Assembly (NCBI RefSeq): GCF_013131805.1
Contig: NZ_JABJRC010000001.1
Span: 434,001 to 498,000 of the forward strand
Origin: Kribbella sandramycini
GTDB taxonomy: Bacteria; Actinomycetota; Actinomycetes; Propionibacteriales; Kribbellaceae
Direction of reading: 5' to 3'
Length of the DNA: 64,000 bases
How positions within the stretch are numbered: position 1 is the stretch's first letter; every line of letters starts with the position of its first letter. A program made the position numbers and the translations under genes. Below the pieces are notes generated by a model. It saw nothing but the letters and a program-made list of their open reading frames with translations, was not told where the DNA came from and searched no databases. Below are positions 18,148-25,727 of the stretch, piece by piece.

Positions 18148-18974
18148 CAGATCGCCACCACTACCGGGTCGGTGGCCGGCGGGTTCGGCCGGCGGTTCTC
18201 GTGGGACCACAGCGCCCACGGCTTCTTGCCTGAGCGGTACAGCTCCTCGAGCTGGCTGCGCTCCTTGAGGGTGTCCATCGGCGCCCAGAACCCGTGGTGC
18301 GGAATGGCTTCGAGTTTGCCGACCGCGGACAGCCGCGGGAACGCGTCGCCGACCAGGTCCTCGCCCTCGTTCAGGACGTCGAAGATCTCTTTCTTGATCA
18401 CGAAGTAGCCGCCGTTGATCCAGACGTTCAGATCGGCCGCCGAGCGCAACCCGGTGACGCGCGAGTCGGTGCCGAACTCGACCACGTGGAAGGACGCCTG
18501 CGGCGGCACCGCAAGCAGGCTCGCCGTCACGTCGCTGGAGATGACGTGGTCGACGATCTTGTCCATCGGGGCGTCGGTGAGCACGTCGCCGTAGTTGGCC
18601 AGGAAGACGTCGTCGTCCTCCAGGTACGGCCGGACCCGGCGCAGCCGCTCGCCGATCGAGGTGTCGATCCCGGTGTCGACGAAGGTGATCTTCCACTCGC
18701 TGATGTCGGAGTCGAGCAGCTCGATCCGCTGCCCGCCCTTGGTCATCACGAAGTCGTTGGAGACCGTCTCCTCGTAGCGCAGGAAGTACTCCTTGACCGC
18801 CGAGCCGCCGAAGCCCAGCGCCAGGATGAACTCGGTGTGCCCGAAATGCGCGTAGTACCGCATCACGTGCCACAGGACCGGCCGGTCGCCGATCGTCATC
18901 ATCGGTTTCGGCGCCGAGTCCACCCCGCTGCGCATCCGCAGCCCGAACCCACCGCAGAAGATCACGACCTTCAT
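18147..18974 (-). CDS. Glucose-1-phosphate cytidylyltransferase-like sugar nucleotidyltransferase
   Basis: The 275-residue protein opens MKVVIFCGGFGLRMR, the nucleotide-binding loop of sugar-1-phosphate nucleotidyltransferases, followed by PKPMMTIGDRPVLWHVM. FLANYGDVLTD, WINGGYFVIKKEIFD and HHGFWAPMDTLKE are the features seen in RfbF (CTP + glucose-1-P to CDP-glucose). A good ribosome site (AAGGAAA) precedes ATG 18974. It probably activates the sugar that the neighbouring SDR, methyltransferases, epimerase and aminotransferase then remodel. No typical CDP-glucose 4,6-dehydratase is seen in the window. Confidence 0.88.
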   Translation of the reverse strand: MKVVIFCGGFGLRMRSGVDSAPKPMMTIGDRPVLWHVMRYYAHFGHTEFILALGFGGSAVKEYFLRYEETVSNDFVMTKGGQRIELLDSDISEWKITFVDTGIDTSIGERLRRVRPYLEDDDVFLANYGDVLTDAPMDKIVDHVISSDVTASLLAVPPQASFHVVEFGTDSRVTGLRSAADLNVWINGGYFVIKKEIFDVLNEGEDLVGDAFPRLSAVGKLEAIPHHGFWAPMDTLKERSQLEELYRSGKKPWALWSHENRRPNPPATDPVVVAI

Positions 18975-19000
18975 CAGACTTTCCTTCCCCCACAGACGTT

Positions 19001-20230
19001 CTAGATGACTTCGAGGCGCGGGATCGGGACGACGAACTTCGCGCCCCACTCCCGGGCGTAGCCGAGCTGGTGGACGATCTCCTCGCGCAGGTTCCACGGG
19101 AGGATCAGGATGTAGTCGGGGCGCGTCTCGGCGAGGCGCTCCGGGGCGAAGATCGGGATGTGCGTGCCCGGCAGGTACATCCCGTGCTTGTGCGGGCTGC
19201 GGTCGACCGTGTACGGCAGCAGGTCCTCGCGGATGCCGCAGTGGTTGAGCAGCGTGTTGCCCTTACCAGGAGCGCCGTACCCGGCGACCGTCTTGCCGTC
19301 GCGCTGCGCCTGGATCAGGAACTCGACCAGCTCGGCCTTGATCGTGAAGACCTCGTTCGCGAAACCGGAGTGCCCTTCGACCGTGTGCAGCCCGGCGTCC
19401 GCCTCGTCCTGCAGGACCTTGCCGACGAGCTCGGTCGGCTGCCCCGCCGTCTCGATCGGCGTGCTGAAGACGCGGATCGAGCCGCCGTGGCTGGCCAGCT
19501 CCTGGACGTCGACGACCTTGAGCCCGGCCTTCTCCAGCGCGAGCGAAGCGGTCTTGAGCGACAGGTACGAATAGTGCTCGTGGTAGATCGTGTCGTACTG
19601 GCGACGCTCGATCAGCCGGAGCAGGTGCGGGAATTCCAGCGACACCAGACCGTCGTCCTTGACCAGCGCGCGCAGGCCCTTGGCGAAGTCGACGATGTCC
19701 GGGACATGCGCGAAGACGTTGTTACCGACCACCAGGTCGGCCTTGCCGTGGCGGGCGGCGGCGTCGGTGCCGGTGGCCTCGCCGAGGAAGTAGCTCTCGG
19801 TCCGGATGCCCTTCTCGTTCGCGATCGCGGCGATGTTGCCGGCCGGCTCGATACCGAGCACCGGGATGCCGAGCGCGGTCGCGTGCTGGAGCAGGTAGCC
19901 GTCGTTGCTCGCGGCCTCGACGATCAGGCTCTCCGCGCCGAGGTCGAGCCGCTCCTGCATGTCGACGACGAACCGGCGGGCGTGCTCGACCCAGCTGGTC
20001 GAGTACGACGAGAAGTACAGGTAGTCGCTGAACACGTCGTCGGCCGCGACGTAGGCCGGCAGCTGGACGAGCAGGCAGTTGTCGCAGATCCGCACGTTCA
20101 GCGGGTAGAACGTCTCACCGGCGTCGATCTGGTCGGCGCGCAGGAAACTCTCGCACGGCGGCGACATGCCGAGGTCGACGAACGTCCGGGTCAGCTCCTG
20201 GCCGCAGAGGCGGCAATCCACAGCGGCCAT
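19001..20230 (-). CDS. NDP-sugar C-methyltransferase (TcaB9/TylC3-like)
   Basis: The protein has 409 residues, full length for the family. The Cys4 zinc site is C6, C9, C49, C52. The SAM loop is EAASNDG (105-111). The catalytic stretch Y216-H217-E218-H219 and H175 in NNVFAHVPD match the residues implicated in C-3-methylation of 4-ketosugars. The C-terminal domain has VAGYGAPGKGNTLLNHCG and YTVDRSPHKHG. It predicts a branched-chain sugar in the polymer. ATG 20230 overlaps the SDR stop (TGATG). A divergent paralogue lacking part of the active site lies at 16382. Confidence 0.9.
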   Translation of the reverse strand: MAAVDCRLCGQELTRTFVDLGMSPPCESFLRADQIDAGETFYPLNVRICDNCLLVQLPAYVAADDVFSDYLYFSSYSTSWVEHARRFVVDMQERLDLGAESLIVEAASNDGYLLQHATALGIPVLGIEPAGNIAAIANEKGIRTESYFLGEATGTDAAARHGKADLVVGNNVFAHVPDIVDFAKGLRALVKDDGLVSLEFPHLLRLIERRQYDTIYHEHYSYLSLKTASLALEKAGLKVVDVQELASHGGSIRVFSTPIETAGQPTELVGKVLQDEADAGLHTVEGHSGFANEVFTIKAELVEFLIQAQRDGKTVAGYGAPGKGNTLLNHCGIREDLLPYTVDRSPHKHGMYLPGTHIPIFAPERLAETRPDYILILPWNLREEIVHQLGYAREWGAKFVVPIPRLEVI

Positions 20231-21306
20231 CAGTTGGACTCCTTGAAAACATCGGCCAGCGGGCCGGGGAACTGGACGTCGGTCTGGCGGCGCAGCTGGC
20301 TGTCGACGAGCCCCTTGTCGAGCAGCTGCTGGATCCGGCGCAGCCGGACGAACTGGGCCGACGTGAAGTCGTCGTAGGTCAGGCCGTGCCGCTGGTAGGC
20401 GGCGTACATCTCCTCGACGCCCTTGCGGACCGTCCAGGCCAGTTTCAGATCCGGGAAGGTGTCGTTCAGCTTGCTGAAGTCGACCTTGTAGTTGCGCAGG
20501 TCCGGGCCGGCGCCGTCGGCGATCGACAGCGTCGAGCCGGGGACGACCTCCTTGACCATCTCGGCGATGTCGCGGACCTGGACGACGTCCTCGGACCGGC
20601 CGACGTTGAACGCCTCGTCGTGGATCAGGTCCCGCGGCGACTCCATGACTTCCAGGAACGCGCGGCTGATGTCCTCGATGTGGACGAGCGGCCGCCACGG
20701 GGTGCCGTCGCTCTCCAGCCGGACCTGGCCGGTGGTCAGCGCGACCGCGGTCAGGTTGTTCACCACGATGTCCAGCCGCAGCCGCGTCGAGGCGCCGTAC
20801 GCCGTCGCGTTCCGCAGGTACGTCGGGCTGAAGTTGTCGTCGGCCAGCTTCGACAGCTCCTGCTCGGCCAGCGCCTTGGTCTCGCCGTACGCCGTCACCG
20901 GGAACATCTCGGCGTCCTCGCCGACCGCCTCGGAGCCGGCCGCGCCGTACAGGCTGCAGCTGGACGCGAACAGGAACCGCTCGACGCCGGCATCCTTGGC
21001 CGCCTGGGCGACGTTCAGCGTGCCGTTCAGGTTGACCGAGTACGTCGCCTCCTTGTCCAGGTTGCCCAGCGGGTCGTTGGACAGGGCGGCCAGACAGACC
21101 ACCGCGTCGTACCCCTCGAGCTCCTCCGGGCGGACGTCCCGCATGTCCCGCGGCCTGCGCGTCCCGATCGGATCCGGGCCGCCCAGCAGGTCACATCCTT
21201 CGTACAGTCCCGTGTCCAGCCCGTCCACGGAATGGCCCGCATCCCGCAGGAACGGCACCATCACGGCTCCGATGTAACCCCGATCGCCGGTGACCAGCAC
21301 TCTCAT
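20230..21306 (-). CDS. NAD-dependent epimerase/dehydratase (extended SDR)
   Basis: The 358-residue protein begins with a Rossmann loop GDRGYIG (7-13). The SDR active site is FASSCSLYG and the Tyr-x3-Lys pair of AYGETK. LVHIEDISRAFLEVM and AFNVGRSEDVVQVRDIAEMV are typical of nucleotide-sugar epimerases/dehydratases. As first gene of the cassette it is the candidate for creating the 4-keto intermediate or epimerising the CDP-sugar, though the sequence is not a standard CDP-glucose 4,6-dehydratase. It heads a 12-gene operon and has the TGTATCA promoter-like signal upstream. Confidence 0.88.
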   Translation of the reverse strand: MRVLVTGDRGYIGAVMVPFLRDAGHSVDGLDTGLYEGCDLLGGPDPIGTRRPRDMRDVRPEELEGYDAVVCLAALSNDPLGNLDKEATYSVNLNGTLNVAQAAKDAGVERFLFASSCSLYGAAGSEAVGEDAEMFPVTAYGETKALAEQELSKLADDNFSPTYLRNATAYGASTRLRLDIVVNNLTAVALTTGQVRLESDGTPWRPLVHIEDISRAFLEVMESPRDLIHDEAFNVGRSEDVVQVRDIAEMVKEVVPGSTLSIADGAGPDLRNYKVDFSKLNDTFPDLKLAWTVRKGVEEMYAAYQRHGLTYDDFTSAQFVRLRRIQQLLDKGLVDSQLRRQTDVQFPGPLADVFKESN

Positions 21307-21348
21307 CCGTACGCTCCCTCACCCCGACACTCCCCTGTCGCCTCATAC

Positions 21349-21375
21349 AGATCCGCTTCGAGCCGTCCTGATACA
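21349..21375 (-). promoter_or_regulatory. Candidate polysaccharide-regulon promoter, leftward copy
   Basis: On the minus strand TGTATCAG starts at 21375 and ATCT follows 16 bases later (21352-21349); the ATG of the SDR gene is 42 bases further on. The layout matches three other copies at 21391, 24339 and 32954. Confidence 0.5.
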
Positions 21376-21390
21376 TCGAATCGGGATGCT

Positions 21391-21418
21391 TGTATCAACC
21401 ACGCTGTGACTCAGCTCT
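21391..21418 (+). promoter_or_regulatory. Candidate polysaccharide-regulon promoter, rightward copy
   Basis: TGTATCA (21391-21397) is followed after 17 bases by CTCT (21415-21418), 46 bases before the ATG at 21465. With the leftward copy it forms an apparent inverted repeat (7-base arms, 15-base spacer), which is explained by two divergent promoters. Confidence 0.5.
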
Positions 21419-21464
21419 CTTCGGTGTCGCCGCCCGGGCGGGACGCGCGACCTGAGGAGGCTCC

Positions 21465-22250
21465 ATGAGCGTGATCGGATCAGCCCGCGGTCTGCTGCGC
21501 GAGGCCGTCGACCGGACAACGGTCCGGCTCGGTCTCGGCGACTCGGAGGAACGGCTTGCACACGATGCGCGCTCGTACTGGACCGAGGGCAGCGACCTGC
21601 CGACCTGGCGCGGCAACTCGCACATCCGCGACGCCGGCATCTTCAACTCGGTCGACTGGGCCGCGGTCGGCACCGAGCACTGGAAGCTGTTCGCCCGGCT
21701 CGCGAACGTCGCCCCGAGCGGCAGCTTCGACCGCGTCGTCGAATGGGGCTGCGGCGGCGGCGCCAACGCCGTCGCCTTCGCCCCGCACTGCCGCGAATTC
21801 GTCGGGGTCGACGTCAACGCCACCACCCTGGCCGAATGCGCCCGCGAGATGGCCGCCACCGGCACGCCGTTCACCCCGGTCGAAGCCGACCTGACCGACC
21901 CCGAGGCCGCCGTCGAACAGATCGGCCAAGCCGACCTGTTCCTCTGCCTCTACGTCCTGGAGCTGGTCCCCAGCCCCGACTACGGCCTGCGCCTGATGAA
22001 GATCGCCGCCGACCTCCTCAAACCCGGCGCCCTCGCCTTCGTCCAAACCAAGTACCAAACCACCGACCGCCGCACCGCCTCCCGCCGCCACCGCTACCGC
22101 GAGTCGACCGCCGCCAGCATGACGGCGTACCCCATCGACACCTTCTGGACCGACATGACCCGCCTCGGCTTCACCCCCGAGTCCCTCTACCTCGTCCCCC
22201 AGAACAACCTCGACCACCGCTACGCCTACTACTTGCTCCGCAAGAACTGA
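21465..22250 (+). CDS. Class I SAM-dependent methyltransferase
   Basis: The 261-residue protein has a strong ribosome site (GAGGAGG, 21454-21460) before ATG 21465. The SAM-binding loop is VVEWGCGGGANAVAF and the following acidic strand is EFVGVDVNATTL; FLCLYVLELVPSP and LKPGALAFVQTKY complete the Rossmann pattern. It is transcribed away from the 12-gene operon but shares the same promoter-like signal, so it probably belongs to the polysaccharide regulon, perhaps O-methylating a sugar. The last third is strikingly C-rich in its codon choice. Substrate unknown. Confidence 0.82.
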   Translation: MSVIGSARGLLREAVDRTTVRLGLGDSEERLAHDARSYWTEGSDLPTWRGNSHIRDAGIFNSVDWAAVGTEHWKLFARLANVAPSGSFDRVVEWGCGGGANAVAFAPHCREFVGVDVNATTLAECAREMAATGTPFTPVEADLTDPEAAVEQIGQADLFLCLYVLELVPSPDYGLRLMKIAADLLKPGALAFVQTKYQTTDRRTASRRHRYRESTAASMTAYPIDTFWTDMTRLGFTPESLYLVPQNNLDHRYAYYLLRKN

Positions 22251-22268
22251 GACAACCCGCCGCGGCGA

Positions 22269-22303
22269 TTGTTATGTCGCCAACGACATATACGCTGACC
22301 GAT
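22269..22303 (+). promoter_or_regulatory. Promoter and palindromic operator of the higBA-like module
   Basis: A -35-like TTGTTA (22269-22274) and -10-like TACGCT (22291-22296) are 16 bases apart. Between and across them lies a perfect inverted repeat, TATGTCG (22273-22279) and CGACATA (22284-22290). GTG 22304 begins seven bases after the -10, where transcription should start, so the message would be leaderless. HigA-type antitoxins usually repress through such a palindrome. Confidence 0.55.
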
Positions 22304-22688
22304 GTGGAGGAGCTCTACCTGGTCGAGATCGAGCCTGAGGTACGCGCCTGGCTGGAGAGCCTACCGGCCAAACACTTCCTCAAGATCGACGAGTTCGTCG
22401 GCCTGCTTGCGCGATCGGCCCAGTCGCTGGGTGAACCCATATGCACGCCATCTCGGCGAGGGAGTCCGTGAGTTGCGCCCAACCCTTGACGGAGCGGCGA
22501 TGCGAATCACCTACTGGTTGGCGCCCGGCCGCCGCGTGGTCTTGCTGACGGTCTTTCGCAAGACGCGAATGCGCGAGGACAGTGAGGTGAAGCGAGCGTT
22601 GCAGGCCAAGAAGGTCTGCGAGGCCGAACACGGCCCGGCCCACGACGAATTCGTTCGGAGCATCGAGGCAGGAGAGGTGGAATCATGA
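22304..22688 (+). pseudogene. HigB/RelE-family (phage Gp49-like) toxin, frameshifted
   Basis: Two frames together give a complete Gp49-like toxin of about 127 residues. The first frame (GTG 22304 to about 22438) encodes VEIEPEVRAWLESLPAKH and KIDEFVGLLARSAQSLGEP. It then runs out at TGA 22469-22471. Dropping one base at about 22439 continues as YARHLGEGVRELR, MRITYWLAPGRRVVLLTVFRK and KRALQAKKVCEAEHG, ending at TGA 22686-22688, which overlaps the antitoxin ATG. The break falls inside the conserved 'lGePyarhLg' segment, so a one-base insertion has most likely killed the toxin. A sequencing error or programmed shift are alternatives. Confidence 0.8.
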
Positions 22689-23026
22689 GCCACAGCCGAT
22701 GGAAGACCTTGCGCGAGCGGAAGCTGAGCGAAGGCTTTACCGAGCCTGCGGATGTCGCCGAGGCCAGGCGGGAGATCCGGCTGTCGATGGCACTTGCTCA
22801 GGCTGTCTACGAACGCCGTACGGCGCTCGGCCTCACGCAGACGGAGCTGGCCGTCCGTGCGGGCTTGACGCAGGCCAAGATCTCTCGGATCGAAGGCTCG
22901 GACACTGTCCCGACGCTCCCGCTGCTCGCCCGGCTAGCGCAGGCCCTCGACGCCTCGTTGAACATCGCGCTCGACAATGACAGCGCCGAGGTCTCCTTCA
23001 TCGCGCACACCACCGACGCGGCCTGA
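22685..23026 (+). CDS. XRE-family antitoxin (HigA-like)
   Basis: The 113-residue protein is intact. It has a Cro/C1-type helix-turn-helix at residues about 45-85 (GLTQTELAVRAGLTQAKISRIE, split as helices LTQTELAVRAG and TQAKISRIE), followed by PLLARLAQALD. Its ATG overlaps the toxin stop (ATGA), the usual toxin-first order of higBA modules. It would bind the toxin and repress the palindrome at 22273-22290. With the toxin frameshifted, the antitoxin appears orphaned, and may persist as a plain regulator or by protecting against related toxins. Confidence 0.85.
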   Translation: MSHSRWKTLRERKLSEGFTEPADVAEARREIRLSMALAQAVYERRTALGLTQTELAVRAGLTQAKISRIEGSDTVPTLPLLARLAQALDASLNIALDNDSAEVSFIAHTTDAA

Positions 23027-23057
23027 CCGCTTCCGCCCCGGCCCAGCTGTCGGGGAC

Positions 23058-23720
23058 CTACCGCTCCCGCTGCTGCCCAGGTCCACCCGGATGCCGAGCA
23101 GCCGCGCCCGGCTCGCCACCCGGAGGGCGCGGGGTCGGCGGCGGGCTGTCACGCAAGATGGCGGCCTGACGCAGCAAGTCGCCCGGCACCGGAATCCGGT
23201 GCGGCGTCGTCTGCGCCCCCTCCCGCCCGTCCGGCCCCACCGAAGGCCGGCCGCCACCGGTCAGCCCGTACAGGTCACGATCGAGCACCGACCGCTGCCT
23301 GCCGAGGCGCTCGCCTGCGATCGATGCAGGATCGTCAGCACGGTGCGCGAAGGCGACTGCGTGCCGGTAGGGGGTCGCGGCCGGGTCGTGAACGACCCGA
23401 CCGCCCTCGACAGTCGGCAAGGGCTCGAACTCGCGGTACACCAGGCGGTGCGACGGGCCGAGCGGGCGTCCGTGTGACGTCCACTCGGCTACGACGGGAA
23501 CTTTGAGTTCCGCACAGTCGCGCAGATCGTAGGACCGGGGGCCGGAGCCGAGCTGCTTCCCGACGTACGCGTCCTCACGACCTTCACGGAGCGCTTTCAG
23601 GCCGGCGACAGCCGCCTGGAACTCGAGCCCTTCCGGGCTTGTCGGATCCCGCTGCCACGCAGCGTGCAAACGGACCATGTCCTGCTTGAAATCGTCGTGG
23701 ACGATCAGGTGGAACTTCAC
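23058..23720 (-). CDS. Putative RelE/ParE-fold toxin-like protein with C-terminal extension
   Basis: The protein has 220 residues. GTG 23720 overlaps the stop of the upstream gene (GTGA). Residues 1-100 look like a small toxin fold: MKFHLIVHDDFKQDMVRLH, a helical stretch to about residue 50, then SYDLRDCAELKVPVVAEW and PSHRLVYREFEP, resembling the 'yRlrvgdyRvvY' end of RelE/ParE proteins. Residues about 110-220 form a Pro/Gly/Arg-rich extension of unknown role. I do not recognise the family with confidence. The coupled upstream gene encodes a Phd-like protein, which supports a toxin-antitoxin reading. Confidence 0.6.
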   Translation of the reverse strand: MKFHLIVHDDFKQDMVRLHAAWQRDPTSPEGLEFQAAVAGLKALREGREDAYVGKQLGSGPRSYDLRDCAELKVPVVAEWTSHGRPLGPSHRLVYREFEPLPTVEGGRVVHDPAATPYRHAVAFAHRADDPASIAGERLGRQRSVLDRDLYGLTGGGRPSVGPDGREGAQTTPHRIPVPGDLLRQAAILRDSPPPTPRPPGGEPGAAARHPGGPGQQRER

Positions 23721-24301
23721 GACGGCTGGTGCCCCTTGGGCGGCTCGAGGTCGTCCGCGTCCGGATCGAGTCCGAACTCGGCCATCATGTCCTCGAAGCT
23801 GATCCACTTGGTGGGGTCGTCGGCGTCGGCCAGGCGTTCGCGGACGAGGTCGTAGCGGCGCCGGTCGGCTTCGGCGTCCGCTTTGACCTGTTCGCAGTCG
23901 AGCCAGGTGTCGAAACTGATGACGACGCCCTCCGGACGGTCGTCGGCGCCGATGAAGACCGGGGCTGGGCCGAGGTGGAGTACCGCGTCGCGCGCGGCGC
24001 CGGGGTCCAGGACGGCGCCCGGGGTTCGAGGTTCGTACGGGGTCCGGTCGGCGGGCGGCAGGTTCTCGCGGAAGCGCTGTTCGTCGACCAGGTCGGCGGC
24101 CGCCTCGGCTTTCAGCGACTCGTACTCGTGCCACCGGGCGAAGGAGATGACGGCGCCCTCGGGGCGTTGGTTGCCGAAGAAGACCTCCTCGGATTCGCCG
24201 GAGCGGAAGAGTTCGACGATTCCCGGCAGGGCCGCCGCGACGGTGTCGGGGGCGGATATCCAGAGGCGGTCGCCGTTGGGGAGGTCGTGGTGGGACTGCA
24301 T
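23717..24301 (-). CDS. Putative Phd/YefM-like antitoxin with two tandem repeats
   Basis: The protein has 194 residues and starts at ATG 24301. It contains an internal duplication: RPEGAVISF (46-54) with W57 and KAEAAAD, then RPEGVVISF (122-130) with W133 and KADAEAD. The repeat unit 'v.fG...rPeGvviSf..w...e..Ka' recalls the N-terminal strand region of Phd/YefM antitoxins ('rkpeAvivpf..y'). A C-terminal acidic segment (WISFEDMMAEFGLDPD) looks like a toxin-neutralising tail. The next gene overlaps it by four bases. The assignment is by pattern, not a certain family match. Confidence 0.6.
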   Translation of the reverse strand: MQSHHDLPNGDRLWISAPDTVAAALPGIVELFRSGESEEVFFGNQRPEGAVISFARWHEYESLKAEAAADLVDEQRFRENLPPADRTPYEPRTPGAVLDPGAARDAVLHLGPAPVFIGADDRPEGVVISFDTWLDCEQVKADAEADRRRYDLVRERLADADDPTKWISFEDMMAEFGLDPDADDLEPPKGHQPS

Positions 24302-24308
24302 GTGACTC

Positions 24309-24314
24309 AGGATA
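24309..24314 (-). promoter_or_regulatory. -10 element for a leaderless start of the Phd-like gene
   Basis: On the minus strand TATCCT is followed by seven bases and then ATG 24301, the spacing expected if transcription begins at the start codon. No ribosome site is present at the right distance and no clear -35 is visible. Confidence 0.4.
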
Positions 24315-24338
24315 CTTTCCGCGAAATTCTTCAGGGGG

Positions 24339-24366
24339 TGTATCAGCGGGGGCTGGTGGGTGCTCT
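24339..24366 (+). promoter_or_regulatory. Candidate polysaccharide-regulon promoter before ugd
   Basis: TGTATCAG begins at 24339 (core 24339-24345) and CTCT follows after 17 bases (24363-24366), 38 bases before the ugd ATG. Same layout as the copies at 21375 (minus), 21391 and 32954. Confidence 0.5.
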
Positions 24367-24404
24367 TTTGGGCGCTGCCGTGTTCTGAGCCTGTGGGGGG
24401 CGTT

Positions 24405-25727
24405 ATGAAGGTTGCCGTTTTCGGTCTGGGGTATGTGGGGTCGGTCACCGCCGCGTGTTTGGCTGCCGCCGGGCACGAGGTCTGGGGTGTCGACGTCGAC
24501 ACCGCGAAGGTCGGGCCGATCACCGAGGGCCACAGTCCGGTGGTCGAGCCCGGGCTGGACGAGCTGGTCGCCGCGGGGGTGACGTCGGGGCGGTTGCACG
24601 CGACGACGGATCCGCGGCTCGCGCTGGAGCGGGCCGATGTCTCGCTGATCTGTGTGGGGACGCCGTCCACCGCGGCCGGGAGTACGGATCTGACGTACAT
24701 CAAGCGGGCCGTGCGGGACATCGCCGAGGCGGCGCACGTGGTGTCGCCGCCGGAGTCGGGCTTCCACAGCATCGTGATCCGCAGCACCGTGCCGCCGGGA
24801 ACGGTCGACGAGGTGGTCGCGGGCGTGCTGGCCGAGCTGCCGGCGCCGGCCGGGCTGACGATCGGGACGGCGATGTGCCCGGAGTTCCTTCGCGAGGGGT
24901 CGGGGCTGGCGGACTTCTACGAGCCCCCGTTCGTCGTGGTCGGGACGCAGTACCCGACGGTCGGCGCGCAGCTGACCGAGCTGTTCGGCTTCCTGAACGT
25001 CGAGGTCCAGGTCGTCGACGTCCGGACGGCCGAGGCGCTCAAGTACGCCTGTAACGCGTTCCACGCGACGAAGGTCTCGTTCGCGAACGAGATGGGCCGG
25101 ATCTTCCGCAACTACGGGGTCGACTCCCGTGAGGTGATGCGGTTGTTCGTCCAGGACACCAGCCTGAACATCTCGCCGTACTACCTGAAGCCCGGGTTCG
25201 CGTTCGGCGGCTCGTGCTTGCCGAAGGACCTGCGCTCGGTGCTGCACCTGGCGCGCGTCAACGACACCGAGCTGCCGCTACTGGCCGGCACGCTGGCCAC
25301 CAACGAGCGCACGGTCAGCGACGTCGTCGACCGGGTGATCGCCGGGCCCGGCCGCGAGGTCGCGCTGCTCGGGCTGAGCTTCAAGGTCTCCACCGACGAC
25401 CTGCGCGAGAGCCCGAATGTCGAGCTCGCCGAGCGGCTGATCGGCAAGGGTTACAACCTGCGCATCTACGACGCGATCGTGAACCCGGCTCGGCTGGTCG
25501 GCGCCAACCTGCGGCACGTCGAGTCCAAACTTCCGCACCTGCAGCGGGTTCTCACCGACGATCCGGCCGCCGCGCTCCGCGGCGCCGACGTCGCCCTGGT
25601 CTCCGCGACCGATCCGGCCGCCGTCGAGGCGCTCCTGGCCACCCCACCGGCCCGGACCATCGACCTGAGCGGCCGGCTCGGCGCGGACGTCGAGGCCCTG
25701 CCCGGATACGAAGGAGTCGGCTGGTGA
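24405..25727 (+). CDS. ugd: UDP-glucose 6-dehydrogenase
   Basis: The 440-residue protein starts at ATG 24405, directly before MKVAVFGLGYVG with the NAD loop GLGYVG (7-12). Later landmarks are ICVGTPS, VIRSTVPPGTVDEV, CPEFLREG, the catalytic cysteine in FGGSCLPKD, and the C-terminal GLSFKVSTDDLRESP. It oxidises UDP-glucose to UDP-glucuronate, providing an acidic sugar for the polymer. It heads a plus-strand operon with GTGA coupling to the following GT4. A G-rich ribosome site lies at 24395-24400. Some relatives use UDP-ManNAc, but the motif set fits UDP-glucose best. Confidence 0.92.
   Translation: MKVAVFGLGYVGSVTAACLAAAGHEVWGVDVDTAKVGPITEGHSPVVEPGLDELVAAGVTSGRLHATTDPRLALERADVSLICVGTPSTAAGSTDLTYIKRAVRDIAEAAHVVSPPESGFHSIVIRSTVPPGTVDEVVAGVLAELPAPAGLTIGTAMCPEFLREGSGLADFYEPPFVVVGTQYPTVGAQLTELFGFLNVEVQVVDVRTAEALKYACNAFHATKVSFANEMGRIFRNYGVDSREVMRLFVQDTSLNISPYYLKPGFAFGGSCLPKDLRSVLHLARVNDTELPLLAGTLATNERTVSDVVDRVIAGPGREVALLGLSFKVSTDDLRESPNVELAERLIGKGYNLRIYDAIVNPARLVGANLRHVESKLPHLQRVLTDDPAAALRGADVALVSATDPAAVEALLATPPARTIDLSGRLGADVEALPGYEGVGW

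Noticed and set aside
21369..21397. Inverted repeat TGATACA/TGTATCA read as a single operator
   Set aside because: The same heptamer occurs singly at 24339 and 32954 in a fixed layout, so two divergent promoter elements explain it better.
22302..22688. Single intact toxin gene starting at ATG 22302
   Set aside because: Its first 45 codons are the wrong frame (Arg/Ser-rich) while the other frame there encodes the conserved toxin N-terminus.
23036..23055. Short CCCCG/CGGGG hairpin between the antitoxin and the convergent gene
   Set aside because: A five-base stem with a ten-base loop and no T run is too weak to call a terminator.
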